Assembly (NCBI GenBank): GCA_031401035.1
Contig: JANNRA010000043.1
Location: 1 to 14,426 of the forward strand
Length of the DNA: 14,426 bases
Source of the DNA: JANNRA01 sp031401035
Lineage (GTDB): Bacteria > Desulfobacterota > Binatia > HRBIN30 > CADEER01
Reading direction: 5' to 3'
In this document: in pieces, positions 6,092 through 13,075 of the stretch
Position numbering within the stretch: the first letter of the stretch is position 1
Layout of the letters: each line of letters opens with the position of its first letter
The notes under the pieces: generated by a model
Databases searched by the model: none
The model's input: the letters and a program-made list of their open reading frames with translations, nothing else
Told to the model about the DNA's origin: nothing
Program-made: the position numbers and the translations under genes

Positions 6092-7819
6092 TCACCCGCC
6101 GGGGACGCTCACCGTCTGCGTGTCGCGCCCCGAGCGCAGCACGCGGCCGGGCAGATCCCCGGTCGCGTTGCCGTCGACGACGATGTCGCGGCCGTTGACC
6201 AGCACGCGCGCGACGCCGGTCGCGGCGGCGAACATCCGCTCGGAGCCGCCGGGCAGGTCGGCGCGGGTGTGGATCGGGCCGGTGCCGACGCGGTCCCGGT
6301 CGAAGAGGACCAGATCGGCGCACATGCCGGGCGCGACACGGCCGCGGTCGTGCAACCCGAAGAGCGCGGCTGGCGCCCCGGTCAGCATATGCACGGCCTC
6401 CTCGAGCGGCAGGAGTTGGCGCTCGCGCACCACCTCGCCGAGCAGGCCGGTGGGGTAGCCGGATCCGCACATGCGATCGAGGTGGGCGCCGGCGTCGGAG
6501 CCGCCGATCATCGCCCGTTCGTCGCGCCACACCTCGACGCGCAGCTTCCACGAGTCGACGTCGTCGTCGGTCGGCAGCGGCCACAGGGCGGTCCGCAGCT
6601 CGTCGGCGACGACGATGTCGAACAGCGTGTCGAACGGCGTGCGACCGATCTCCGCCGCGATCTCCGCCACGGTGCGCCCGGCGAAGGCGCGGTTGGCCGG
6701 CGCGAACGTCTCACCGATCTGGAAGCGCTCGCCCTTGGCCAGGCCGCCGAAGACGCCCGCCTCCGGACGCCGGCCACCTTCGCGCATGCGCTCGCGCACG
6801 GCGGGGTCCTGCAGGGCGCGGATGCGCTCGGGCACCGGCAGGGCCAGGATCGGCCCCCACTCGGGGATCGAGTTCAGGGCGCAGTATTCGAGAAAGCTCA
6901 TCTTCAGGCCGACCAGCGTCGGCATGGTCAGTGCGACGATCTTCGCCCCGGCGGCCTTCGCGCGCGTCCCGGCGGAGAGCTGATGCTCGTAGCGGGCGCG
7001 CTGCAGCGCGCTGACCTGCATGACGTTCCAGTTGAGCGGCCGGTTGGCGGCCAGCGACATGGCGATCATCAGGCCGATCTCGCTGTCCTGAAACTGGTTC
7101 AGGCAGCCGTCGATGATGAACTCCAGCGTCGTGCCGGGATGACGCCGCACGGCCGCCGCCAGGGCCAGCGTCTCCTCGCGCGTCGCGAATCGCGACGGCA
7201 CCGGGCTGTTGTCGCCGTCGACGTGCGTGAAGGCCTGCGACGACGAGAAGCCGAGGCCGCCGGCGGCCAGGGACTGGTCGAGCAGGCGCACCATGGCCAG
7301 CGTCTGCTCGAGGGTCGCCGGCCCGCCGACCGCTCCTTCGCCCATGACGGTGCGGCGCAGGGCGCAGTGGCCGACGAGGAAGCCGGCGTTGACGCCGATA
7401 TGGCCGTCGAGCCGTTCGAGGTACTCGGCGAACGTCGACCAGGTCCAGTCGATGCCGGTCTCCAGCGCCGTCAGCGGCATGCCCTCGACCTTGGACATCA
7501 GCCGGCGCACGTAGTCGGCATCGTCGGCGCCGAGCGGGGCGAGCGTGAAGCCGCAGTTGCCGCCGATGACGGTGGTGACGCCGTGCAGGTTCGAGGGACT
7601 GGCGCACGGATCCCAGAACAACTGCGCGTCGTAGTGCGTGTGCGGGTCGATGAACCCCGGCGCGACGACCAGGCCGTCGGCATCGATCGTGCGTGCCGCC
7701 GGCTCGCTCGTGCGCCCGAGCGAGACGATGCGGCCGTCGAGCACGCCGACGTCGGCGCGAACGCCGGCGGCGCCGGTTCCGTCCACCACCGTGCCATTGC
7801 GAATCAAGGTGTCGAGCAT
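6092..7819 (-). CDS. D-aminoacylase-like amidohydrolase (N-acyl-D-amino-acid deacylase family)
   Basis: A 575-residue cytoplasmic metal-dependent hydrolase. Residues 1-58 form the first half of the composite beta-sandwich (LIRNGTVVDGTGAAG, GLVVAPGFID). The TIM barrel starts with the HTH metal motif (His60, His62) and carries the GNCGF loop with Cys89, a metal-bridging position in D-aminoacylase. HC at 151-152 and GGSDAGAH with Asp442 and His446 follow. The end APGMCADLVLFDRDRVGTG followed by VLVNGRDIVVDG closes the sandwich domain. Family members remove acyl groups from D-amino acids, or hydrolyse related cyclic or N-acyl amides; the natural substrate of this long subgroup is often unknown. 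The ATG at 7819 has AGGG seven bases upstream. It shares a strand with the VOC gene 60 bases upstream, suggesting one transcript. Confidence 0.88.
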   Translation of the reverse strand: MLDTLIRNGTVVDGTGAAGVRADVGVLDGRIVSLGRTSEPAARTIDADGLVVAPGFIDPHTHYDAQLFWDPCASPSNLHGVTTVIGGNCGFTLAPLGADDADYVRRLMSKVEGMPLTALETGIDWTWSTFAEYLERLDGHIGVNAGFLVGHCALRRTVMGEGAVGGPATLEQTLAMVRLLDQSLAAGGLGFSSSQAFTHVDGDNSPVPSRFATREETLALAAAVRRHPGTTLEFIIDGCLNQFQDSEIGLMIAMSLAANRPLNWNVMQVSALQRARYEHQLSAGTRAKAAGAKIVALTMPTLVGLKMSFLEYCALNSIPEWGPILALPVPERIRALQDPAVRERMREGGRRPEAGVFGGLAKGERFQIGETFAPANRAFAGRTVAEIAAEIGRTPFDTLFDIVVADELRTALWPLPTDDDVDSWKLRVEVWRDERAMIGGSDAGAHLDRMCGSGYPTGLLGEVVRERQLLPLEEAVHMLTGAPAALFGLHDRGRVAPGMCADLVLFDRDRVGTGPIHTRADLPGGSERMFAAATGVARVLVNGRDIVVDGNATGDLPGRVLRSGRDTQTVSVPGG

Positions 7820-7879
7820 TCCGCTACCCTACGCCGGGCGGAGCGAGTCGTTGGACCCGCCCCGCCCCGAAGCGCCGGC

Positions 7880-8254
7880 TCAGCCGACCTTCATGTCGAA
7901 GAAGCAGAGCTTGTTGCCGTCGAGGTCGCGGACGTAGGCGCCGTAGAAGATGGGCATACGCTCGCCGGGTGCCCCCTCGTCGGTGGCGCCGAGCGCCATC
8001 GCCTTCGCGTACAGCTTGTCGACGCCCTCGCGCGAGCCGCCTGGGATGGCGACCATGTTGCCGTTGCCCGGCTGGTGCGGCTTGCCGTCGTACGGCGCGC
8101 AGACGGCGAGCATCGGCGTCCCGGGGCCGGTGCCGTAGAACTTGATGCGCTCCATGCCCATGAGCTGACGGGCGCCGACGACGCCGAGCAGTTGGTCGTA
8201 GAACCCGCAGGCGCGGTCGAGGTCGCTGCTGCCGATGGTGACGTATCCGATCAT
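7880..8254 (-). CDS. VOC-superfamily (glyoxalase/dioxygenase-fold) protein
   Basis: A 124-residue single-copy VOC module. It reads MIGYVTIGSSDLDRACGFYDQLLGVVGA at the start, a central KPHQPGNGNMVAIPG, and YVRDLDGNKLCFFDMK at the end. This is the usual beta-alpha-beta-beta-beta order with the 'SDL..A..FYD.LL' signature. The first metal ligand, His in glyoxalase I, is replaced near YVTIG. The Glu after DGN is replaced by Cys (GNKLC), so metal catalysis is uncertain; this subgroup is rarely characterised. The frame opens earlier at 8284, but the ATG at 8254 begins exactly at the conserved MIGYV and has GGAGGAA six bases upstream, so that start is chosen. It sits between the carotenoid-type oxygenase and amidohydrolase genes on the same strand. 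Confidence 0.85.
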   Translation of the reverse strand: MIGYVTIGSSDLDRACGFYDQLLGVVGARQLMGMERIKFYGTGPGTPMLAVCAPYDGKPHQPGNGNMVAIPGGSREGVDKLYAKAMALGATDEGAPGERMPIFYGAYVRDLDGNKLCFFDMKVG

Positions 8255-8260
8255 CGTGAT

Positions 8261-8267
8261 TTCCTCC
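8261..8267 (-). promoter_or_regulatory. ribosome-binding site that fixes the VOC gene start
   Basis: The minus strand reads GGAGGAA six bases before the ATG at 8254. This near-consensus site lies inside the longer frame and argues against the earlier start at 8284. Confidence 0.75.
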
Positions 8268-8348
8268 GTCGCAGTGACGCGCATGGGTCGGCCCCAATGG
8301 CAAGGCGGCCGGCGTGCGCATCGGGGCGCGCGGATGGCGGCGCCGTGC

Positions 8349-9830
8349 TCACGACGGGATCCACGTCGCGTGGAAGCCGTGTGGCACGCGCCGCGGCAGG
8401 CGGATCTCGGCCACCGGGCCTTTGTCGGGGCGCAGGGCGTCGAGGATGCAGAGATCGCTCGCCTGCTCGGCGCGGTTGTAGACCAGGCTCAGCAGCCAAC
8501 CCTCGCCCTCGCCGGGTCCCTCGGGGACGAAGAAGGCCTCGTTGGCATGGCGGGCCGGGCCGGGATCCCAGGTGCGCAGCGCGCCGCTGCGGTAGTCGAG
8601 CAGCGCGACGCCGGCGAGGTCGACGGTGTCGGGATGGTGGCGCGTGGTGACGAACCAGCCGTAGCGGTGCGGGCGGCCGGAGAAGCGCCGGTCGTGGCTC
8701 GGCAGCTCGAGCTCCAGGTCCTCGACGATCGCATCGCGGCAGGTGAGCTGCGCGCCGGCGGTGCCGATGCGCCAGCGGTGCAGGCGCAGCGCCGAGTCGC
8801 TGAGGTCGCTGTCGTCGAACATGCGGTCGTGGCGGCAGACGTCGATGACGATCTCGTCGCCGTCGCGGTAGGCGTTGACCTCGTGGAAGACGTAGCAGTT
8901 CTCGATCTCCACCCAGCGCAGGTCGTCGGCGCTACCGCCGAGCGGCAGGACGCCGAGGCGGGCGCCGTAGGACGGCGTCCAGGAAAACGGATTGTCGGCC
9001 CCGGCGATTGCCGCCGCGAGGCTGAATACCACCGGCAGCTCCCAGAAGATGACGTCCCGCTCGGTAATGGCGAAGGAGTGGATCATGGTCGTCGCGGCGA
9101 CCGGAATCTCCTGCGTGTGGACGACATGCCCGCTGGCGTCGGCGACGCCGTAGGTCAGGTACGGCGGCAGGAAGCCGTAGCCGAAGAAGTGCAGGTCGCC
9201 GCTGGCCGGGTCGATCTTCGGATGCGCCGTGAACGAGGTCTTCAGCGCGCCGGCGAAGTCGTGGACGCCGATGGTCGACAGGTCGGCGGGATCGATCAGG
9301 TACGGGAAGCCGATCTCCCCCGAGGTGAGCAGCCGGCCGGCGTGGTGGACGCAACTGACGTTGCTCTGGTTGTTGCCGCCGAACGGCGGCAGATCGGGGT
9401 CGTTGAAGGCGACGCCCTTCTCGTACAGCGGCGTGCGGACGTAGCGGTTGCCGTACCAGACGGCGCGGCCGCGCTCGAAGCGGACGCCGTGCAGCATGCC
9501 GTCGCCGAAGAACCAGTGCTGCGAGTCGCTGTTCTGCGGGTTGGAGCCGTTGCGCACGTACAGACCGCTGAGCGACGACGGGATGCGGCCGCGCACGCGC
9601 AGGTCCGCCGATGTGCGTTCGTCGAAGACCGGCTCGTAGCCGTTCTGCAGCCACCACGGCGTCGCCGGGTCGACCGTGAGCGGCAGTGCTGCCTGCCCGC
9701 CGCCGCTGCCGTTGCCACAGGCGGCGAGCCCGGACGGCAGGGCCAGGCCGGCCGAGACGAGGCCGGCGGCGCGCAGGAAGTCGCGCCGGTTCCACGCCGG
9801 CGCAGCGGCGAATCGCGATGCGTGCTGCAC
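8349..9830 (-). CDS. carotenoid-cleavage (RPE65-family) oxygenase with a Tat lipoprotein signal
   Basis: A 493-residue protein of the carotenoid-cleavage oxygenase family, seven-bladed propellers with a four-His non-haem iron centre. The four ligands are readable: His203 (FTAHPK), His251 (MIHSFAITE), His316 (YVFHEVNAY) and His487 (VPHGFHATW). LYVRNGSNPQ at 90-99 and HWFFGDGMLHG at 105-115 are also typical. Such enzymes cleave a carbon-carbon double bond in carotenoids, apocarotenoids, stilbenes or lignin-derived dimers; the substrate here is open. The N-terminus carries a twin-arginine motif NRRDFL (14-19), a hydrophobic stretch and the lipobox LAAC with Cys38. It should therefore be exported folded and lipid-anchored, which is unusual for the family. 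GTG at 9830 has a GAGGGGG-type site nine bases upstream. It is the first of a minus-strand run with the VOC and amidohydrolase genes. Confidence 0.9.
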   Translation of the reverse strand: MQHASRFAAAPAWNRRDFLRAAGLVSAGLALPSGLAACGNGSGGGQAALPLTVDPATPWWLQNGYEPVFDERTSADLRVRGRIPSSLSGLYVRNGSNPQNSDSQHWFFGDGMLHGVRFERGRAVWYGNRYVRTPLYEKGVAFNDPDLPPFGGNNQSNVSCVHHAGRLLTSGEIGFPYLIDPADLSTIGVHDFAGALKTSFTAHPKIDPASGDLHFFGYGFLPPYLTYGVADASGHVVHTQEIPVAATTMIHSFAITERDVIFWELPVVFSLAAAIAGADNPFSWTPSYGARLGVLPLGGSADDLRWVEIENCYVFHEVNAYRDGDEIVIDVCRHDRMFDDSDLSDSALRLHRWRIGTAGAQLTCRDAIVEDLELELPSHDRRFSGRPHRYGWFVTTRHHPDTVDLAGVALLDYRSGALRTWDPGPARHANEAFFVPEGPGEGEGWLLSLVYNRAEQASDLCILDALRPDKGPVAEIRLPRRVPHGFHATWIPS

Positions 9831-9961
9831 GGAATCAGGCCCCCCTCACCTCGCCATAGGACGCACAGCCGCGGGCTCGGATGCAAGCGCGGGCAGCCGC
9901 CACCGTCAGCTCGACGCGTGGTGCGCGCGGTCGTGCCGCCGCTCCCTCCGCTTCCGCTCTC

Positions 9962-10984
9962 CTAGTTTCCCCCAAAGGTCATGAAGAGGAAGGACGTCCC
10001 CTCCGTGACGCCGGCAGGCTCGCCAAACTGGAAGGCGGGCGCCGAACCCGCGCAACCAGTCGCGTCTGCCCAAAGGGCGTTGTCGTCTGGCTCTCTCAAT
10101 TCGATCACGTAGCTGGCGCCGGGAGTGACGCCGACGGGATCTTTTAATGTGAACAGGCGAACCCAGCCGACGTCACGGCCAGAGGTCGAGATGGCGACGA
10201 TCGGTCCAGTGATGGAGCCGCTGTGCAGTCGCAGCTCCAAGGGGGCCGGACGGCGGTATGTTGCGTACACGGCAACTCCCGAGAGCAACGATGCTCGTGG
10301 GATGAACATCTGACCGATCGGCTCAGCGTAGTGCACCAACACGCCATCGCCCTTCTGTCCTCCGGGGCACGCGCAAACCGCTACGTCGGCCGGTCCGGGC
10401 CCCTCGATCCTGCAGGACTCGGAGCAACCGTCTCCGCTCGCCGTGTTGCCATCGTCGCATTGCTCGTCAGGAAGGCTGAGGAAACCATCGCCACAGGGGG
10501 GGACGGCCGGTGGGGAATCGGGAAAGCGGCACGGAACGGCCGAGGAGCCGTCGTTCGTGTCGATCAACCAGGCCATCCAATTCTTCCGACCGATCTCGCA
10601 ATGAATCTCATAGGTGTGCCCCGCCGTCGCCGACAGCGAGATGATGCAATCTTCCACGCTCCGCGTCGTGACGATCGCACCGCGATTCTGCATTCCGACC
10701 GAGAGAACGTGTTCGCCCGGAGGCAGTTCGAGCACCGGGAACGCCTCGAAGGCTTCGGCCAGAATGCCGATGACCTTCTTGTCGTCGGCAGACCGCACGA
10801 AGCATCCCCCACCGACGGGTGATCTCACCGACCGGACCACGGCGATCTCGGCCGGAGGGCGCGGCGGGCCGTCATGCAAGCGGTGCGGCGCGCACCCTCC
10901 ACATAAGGCCGCCACCGCCAGCAGAGCGGAGATGCGCGCCCGAGGCCGGGCCGGTCGCGGCGATACGCAGCGGCGATCCTTCAC
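9962..10984 (-). CDS. lipoprotein with a Myxococcus-type Cys-rich repeat (DUF4215-like)
   Basis: A protein of about 340 residues with a lipoprotein signal peptide ending ALLAVAALCGGC (lipid-modified Cys31, counting from GTG at 10984). Residues 45-155 form an uncharacterised domain rich in beta strands (EIAVVRSVRSPVGGGCFV, LELPPGEHVLSVGM, TYEIHCEIG). Residues 164-193 are one Cys-rich repeat, CGDGFLSLPDEQCDDGNTAS followed by GDGCSESCRIE, the DUF4215 / Myxococcus Cys-rich type found on surface proteins. The last 120 residues (FIPRASLLSGVAVYA, LELRLHSGSITGPIVA, PVGVTPGASYVIEL) resemble a beta-sandwich ligand- or carbohydrate-binding domain. The frame extends to a TTG at 11047, but GTG at 10984 gives a sensible signal peptide and has AGGG nine bases upstream. 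It is probably surface-exposed; its function is unknown. The neighbouring MFS gene is divergent. Confidence 0.75.
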   Translation of the reverse strand: MKDRRCVSPRPARPRARISALLAVAALCGGCAPHRLHDGPPRPPAEIAVVRSVRSPVGGGCFVRSADDKKVIGILAEAFEAFPVLELPPGEHVLSVGMQNRGAIVTTRSVEDCIISLSATAGHTYEIHCEIGRKNWMAWLIDTNDGSSAVPCRFPDSPPAVPPCGDGFLSLPDEQCDDGNTASGDGCSESCRIEGPGPADVAVCACPGGQKGDGVLVHYAEPIGQMFIPRASLLSGVAVYATYRRPAPLELRLHSGSITGPIVAISTSGRDVGWVRLFTLKDPVGVTPGASYVIELREPDDNALWADATGCAGSAPAFQFGEPAGVTEGTSFLFMTFGGN

Positions 10985-11124
10985 GATGCGCGGCCCTATA
11001 TCCGCTCCCTTCCCCGCGCAACGAGCGTCGTCAGACGACGCCTTCAATCTCGCGCCCGCCCGGGCCGGGAAAGTGTCGAGTCTCCGCCCTCCACATTGCG
11101 TGCGATTGTCGGTACTGACGCGCG

Positions 11125-12363
11125 ATGCCTCCGTCGCGCGCCCGGCACACGGTGCTGGCCTTCACCCTGGTGCTGACCGCGATCGCCTATCTGGATCGCG
11201 TCTGCATCTCGATGGCGGCGCCGGCGATGAAGGCCGATCTCGGCATCAGCGACCTGCACATGGGCTACGTCTTCAGCGCCTTCACCCTCGCCTACGCGCT
11301 GTTCGAGGTGCCGAGCGGCTGGCTCGCCGACCGCTTCGGCGCCCGCCTGATGCTGACCCGCATCGTCGTCTGGTGGTCGGCGATGACCGCCGCCACCGGC
11401 CTGGTGACCGGCTTCGGCACGCTGGTCGCCGTGCGCTTCCTGTTCGGCGTCGGCGAGGCTGGCGCCTTTCCGAGCATGGCGCGCGCCTATGCGCGCTGGC
11501 TGCCGGTGCGCGAACGCGGCCGCGCCTTCGGCCTGACGCTGATGGCCGGCGCGCTCGGCGGCGCGCTGACGCAGCCGCTGGTGGTGGCGCTGCTGGAGTG
11601 GATGCACTGGCGCCACACCTTCATGGTCTTCGGCGTCGTCGGCCTCGCCTGGGCGGCGGCCTGGGTGTGGTGGTTCCGCGACGATCCGCACCGCCACCCA
11701 GCGGTCAACGCGGCCGAGCTGGCGATCATCGACAGCGCCCCGCCGTTGCCGCATGGCGGCGTGCCCTGGCGCCGCCTGGTGCGTGCCCCAAACATGCTGG
11801 CGCTCTGTGCCATGTACGCCTTCGCGATCTACGGCTGGTACTTCTACCTCACCTGGCTACCGACCTACCTGCTGCGCGCGCGCGGCTTCGACCTGCACCA
11901 GGTCGGCTGGCTCGCCGCCCTGCCGCTACTCAGTATCGCCGTCGGCGTCCTGGTGGGGGGCTGGGCGAGCGACGTCCTGTCGCGGCGCTGGGGGGTGCGC
12001 GCCGGGCGGCGCGCGCCGGGACTGATTGGCCTGCCGCTCGCCGCCGTCGCCATTGTCGCCGCCATCGGCAGCGACAGCGGCGTCGGCGCGGCGCTGTGCC
12101 TCGCCGCCGCCGCCGGGCTGGCGGCGCTCGGCGTCAGTCCGGCCTGGGCGGTGTGCCTGGAGATCGGCGGCGGCCACGCCGGCGTGGTCACCGGCGCGAT
12201 GAACATGTTCGGCAACCTCGGCGGGGCGCTGAGCCCGCTGGTGGTGGGGGTGACGCTCGAGCGCACCGGCAGCTGGACCCCGTCGCTGCTGTCGATCGCC
12301 GTCTGCTACCTGCTCGCCGCCGGTTGTTGGTTGTTGATCGACCCGACCACGCCGATCGAGTGA
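11125..12363 (+). CDS. MFS transporter, anion:cation symporter (ACS) type
   Basis: A 412-residue inner-membrane transporter with about 12 predicted helices, the usual MFS size. The N-terminus AFTLVLTAIAYLDRVCISMA with Asp24-Arg25 is the ACS-family opening. Motif A is GWLADRFGAR at 65-74. RFLFGVGEAGAFPSMARAYARW at 104-125 is the characteristic ACS stretch, and the second half repeats a motif-A-like GWASDVLSRRWG. Characterised relatives carry organic anions such as hexuronates, glucarate, phthalate or pantothenate with a proton or other cation. The substrate here is unknown. It is not a nitrate/nitrite porter: the NarK/NasA nitrate-signature glycines and their context are missing, despite the NasT/NasS pair downstream. 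The ATG at 11125 has no good ribosome-binding site. It is divergent from the lipoprotein gene. Confidence 0.88.
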   Translation: MPPSRARHTVLAFTLVLTAIAYLDRVCISMAAPAMKADLGISDLHMGYVFSAFTLAYALFEVPSGWLADRFGARLMLTRIVVWWSAMTAATGLVTGFGTLVAVRFLFGVGEAGAFPSMARAYARWLPVRERGRAFGLTLMAGALGGALTQPLVVALLEWMHWRHTFMVFGVVGLAWAAAWVWWFRDDPHRHPAVNAAELAIIDSAPPLPHGGVPWRRLVRAPNMLALCAMYAFAIYGWYFYLTWLPTYLLRARGFDLHQVGWLAALPLLSIAVGVLVGGWASDVLSRRWGVRAGRRAPGLIGLPLAAVAIVAAIGSDSGVGAALCLAAAAGLAALGVSPAWAVCLEIGGGHAGVVTGAMNMFGNLGGALSPLVVGVTLERTGSWTPSLLSIAVCYLLAAGCWLLIDPTTPIE

Positions 12364-12390
12364 CCGCGAGCGCGCTGCGCTGCCTAGCGA

Positions 12391-12426
12391 TGAGTCAGCA
12401 GCGTCGGGGCCGCCGGCGCAGACTCA
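12391..12426 (+). terminator. two-part stem-loop between the MFS and nasT-like genes
   Basis: An outer 6-bp stem (TGAGTC 12391-12396 with GACTCA 12421-12426) encloses an inner 7-bp stem. The inner stem is GCGTCGG at 12401-12407 with CCGGCGC at 12413-12419, including one G-T wobble, and has a 5-nt loop. Unpaired agca and a separate the two stems. No T-run follows, so it is not a classic intrinsic terminator. It may end the MFS message Rho-dependently, or act as a leader structure for the nasT-like gene. The loop lacks the A1/G4 hexaloop pattern expected of an ANTAR target. Confidence 0.4.
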
Positions 12427-12487
12427 GCGCCGCAGAACGCCGCCTGGCGTGGCACCGGGCTTGCTGTGCAACTCGCCCCGGATACGT

Positions 12488-13075
12488 GTGCCCGTGCCAA
12501 CCCCTCTGCGCGTCATGATCGTCGATGAGAACGCCGCCCGGGCGGCGCTGCTCGAGGCGAGCCTGCGCGATGCAGGGTGCACAGTGGTAGCGACATTGAT
12601 CGGCCGCGCCGACCTGCAGGCGAAGGTGCACGATGCGCAGCCCGACGTGATCGTCATCGACATGGAGTGTCCGGATCGCGACACGTTGGAGGACATGGCA
12701 CAGCTCGGCCGGCACGAGCCGCGGCCGATCGTCATGTTCGTCGACCGCAGCGACAGCGCCTCGATCCGTGCCGCCGTGCAGGCCGGCGTCAGCGCCTATG
12801 TCGTCGGCGGCATGAGCGCCGAGCGCGTCCGCCCGGTGCTCGAGGTCGCCATCGCCCGCTTCACCGAGTTTCAGGCCCTGCGCCAGGAGCTGCAGAGTGC
12901 GCGCGCAGACCTGGAGGACCGCAAGGTCATCGAGCGCGCCAAGGGCATTCTGATGAAGCGCCGTGGACTCGCCGAGGACGACGCCTTCAAATTGCTGCGC
13001 AAGATGGCGATGGACCGCAAGGCGCGCCTGGCGACGGTGGCGCGCGAGCTGGTCTCCGCCGCGGAGGTGCTGTGA
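12488..13075 (+). CDS. nasT: NasT-like ANTAR-domain antiterminator
   Basis: A 195-residue cytoplasmic regulator. Residues about 8-120 are a receiver-like domain starting LRVMIVDENAARAALLE; Asp58 in VIVIDMECPDRDTLE is at the usual acceptor position. The 'PDRDTLE' segment is a NasT hallmark. A coiled linker (ALRQELQSARADLEDRK) leads to the ANTAR domain at about 132-192. That domain carries IERAKGILMKRRGLAEDDAF and then KLLRKMAMDRKARLATVARE. ANTAR proteins bind paired hairpins in leader RNA and prevent termination. In NasT this turns on nitrate and nitrite assimilation genes when NasS releases it. GTG at 12488 is preferred over the upstream ATG at 12449; GTG at 12494 and ATG at 12515 are also possible. 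Its stop overlaps the start of the NasS-like gene by four bases, so translation is coupled. Confidence 0.88.
   Translation: MPVPTPLRVMIVDENAARAALLEASLRDAGCTVVATLIGRADLQAKVHDAQPDVIVIDMECPDRDTLEDMAQLGRHEPRPIVMFVDRSDSASIRAAVQAGVSAYVVGGMSAERVRPVLEVAIARFTEFQALRQELQSARADLEDRKVIERAKGILMKRRGLAEDDAFKLLRKMAMDRKARLATVARELVSAAEVL

Noticed and set aside
5936..8650. A 904-codon plus-strand open frame over the amidohydrolase and VOC genes
   Set aside because: It is antisense to three genes with clear motifs, and its translation has the repetitive character of GC-rich shadow frames.
11125..12363. The MFS gene as the nitrate transporter of the NasT/NasS system
   Set aside because: Its motifs are those of the organic-anion ACS family, not of the nitrate/nitrite porter family, and it is separated from nasT by 124 bases with a strong stem-loop.
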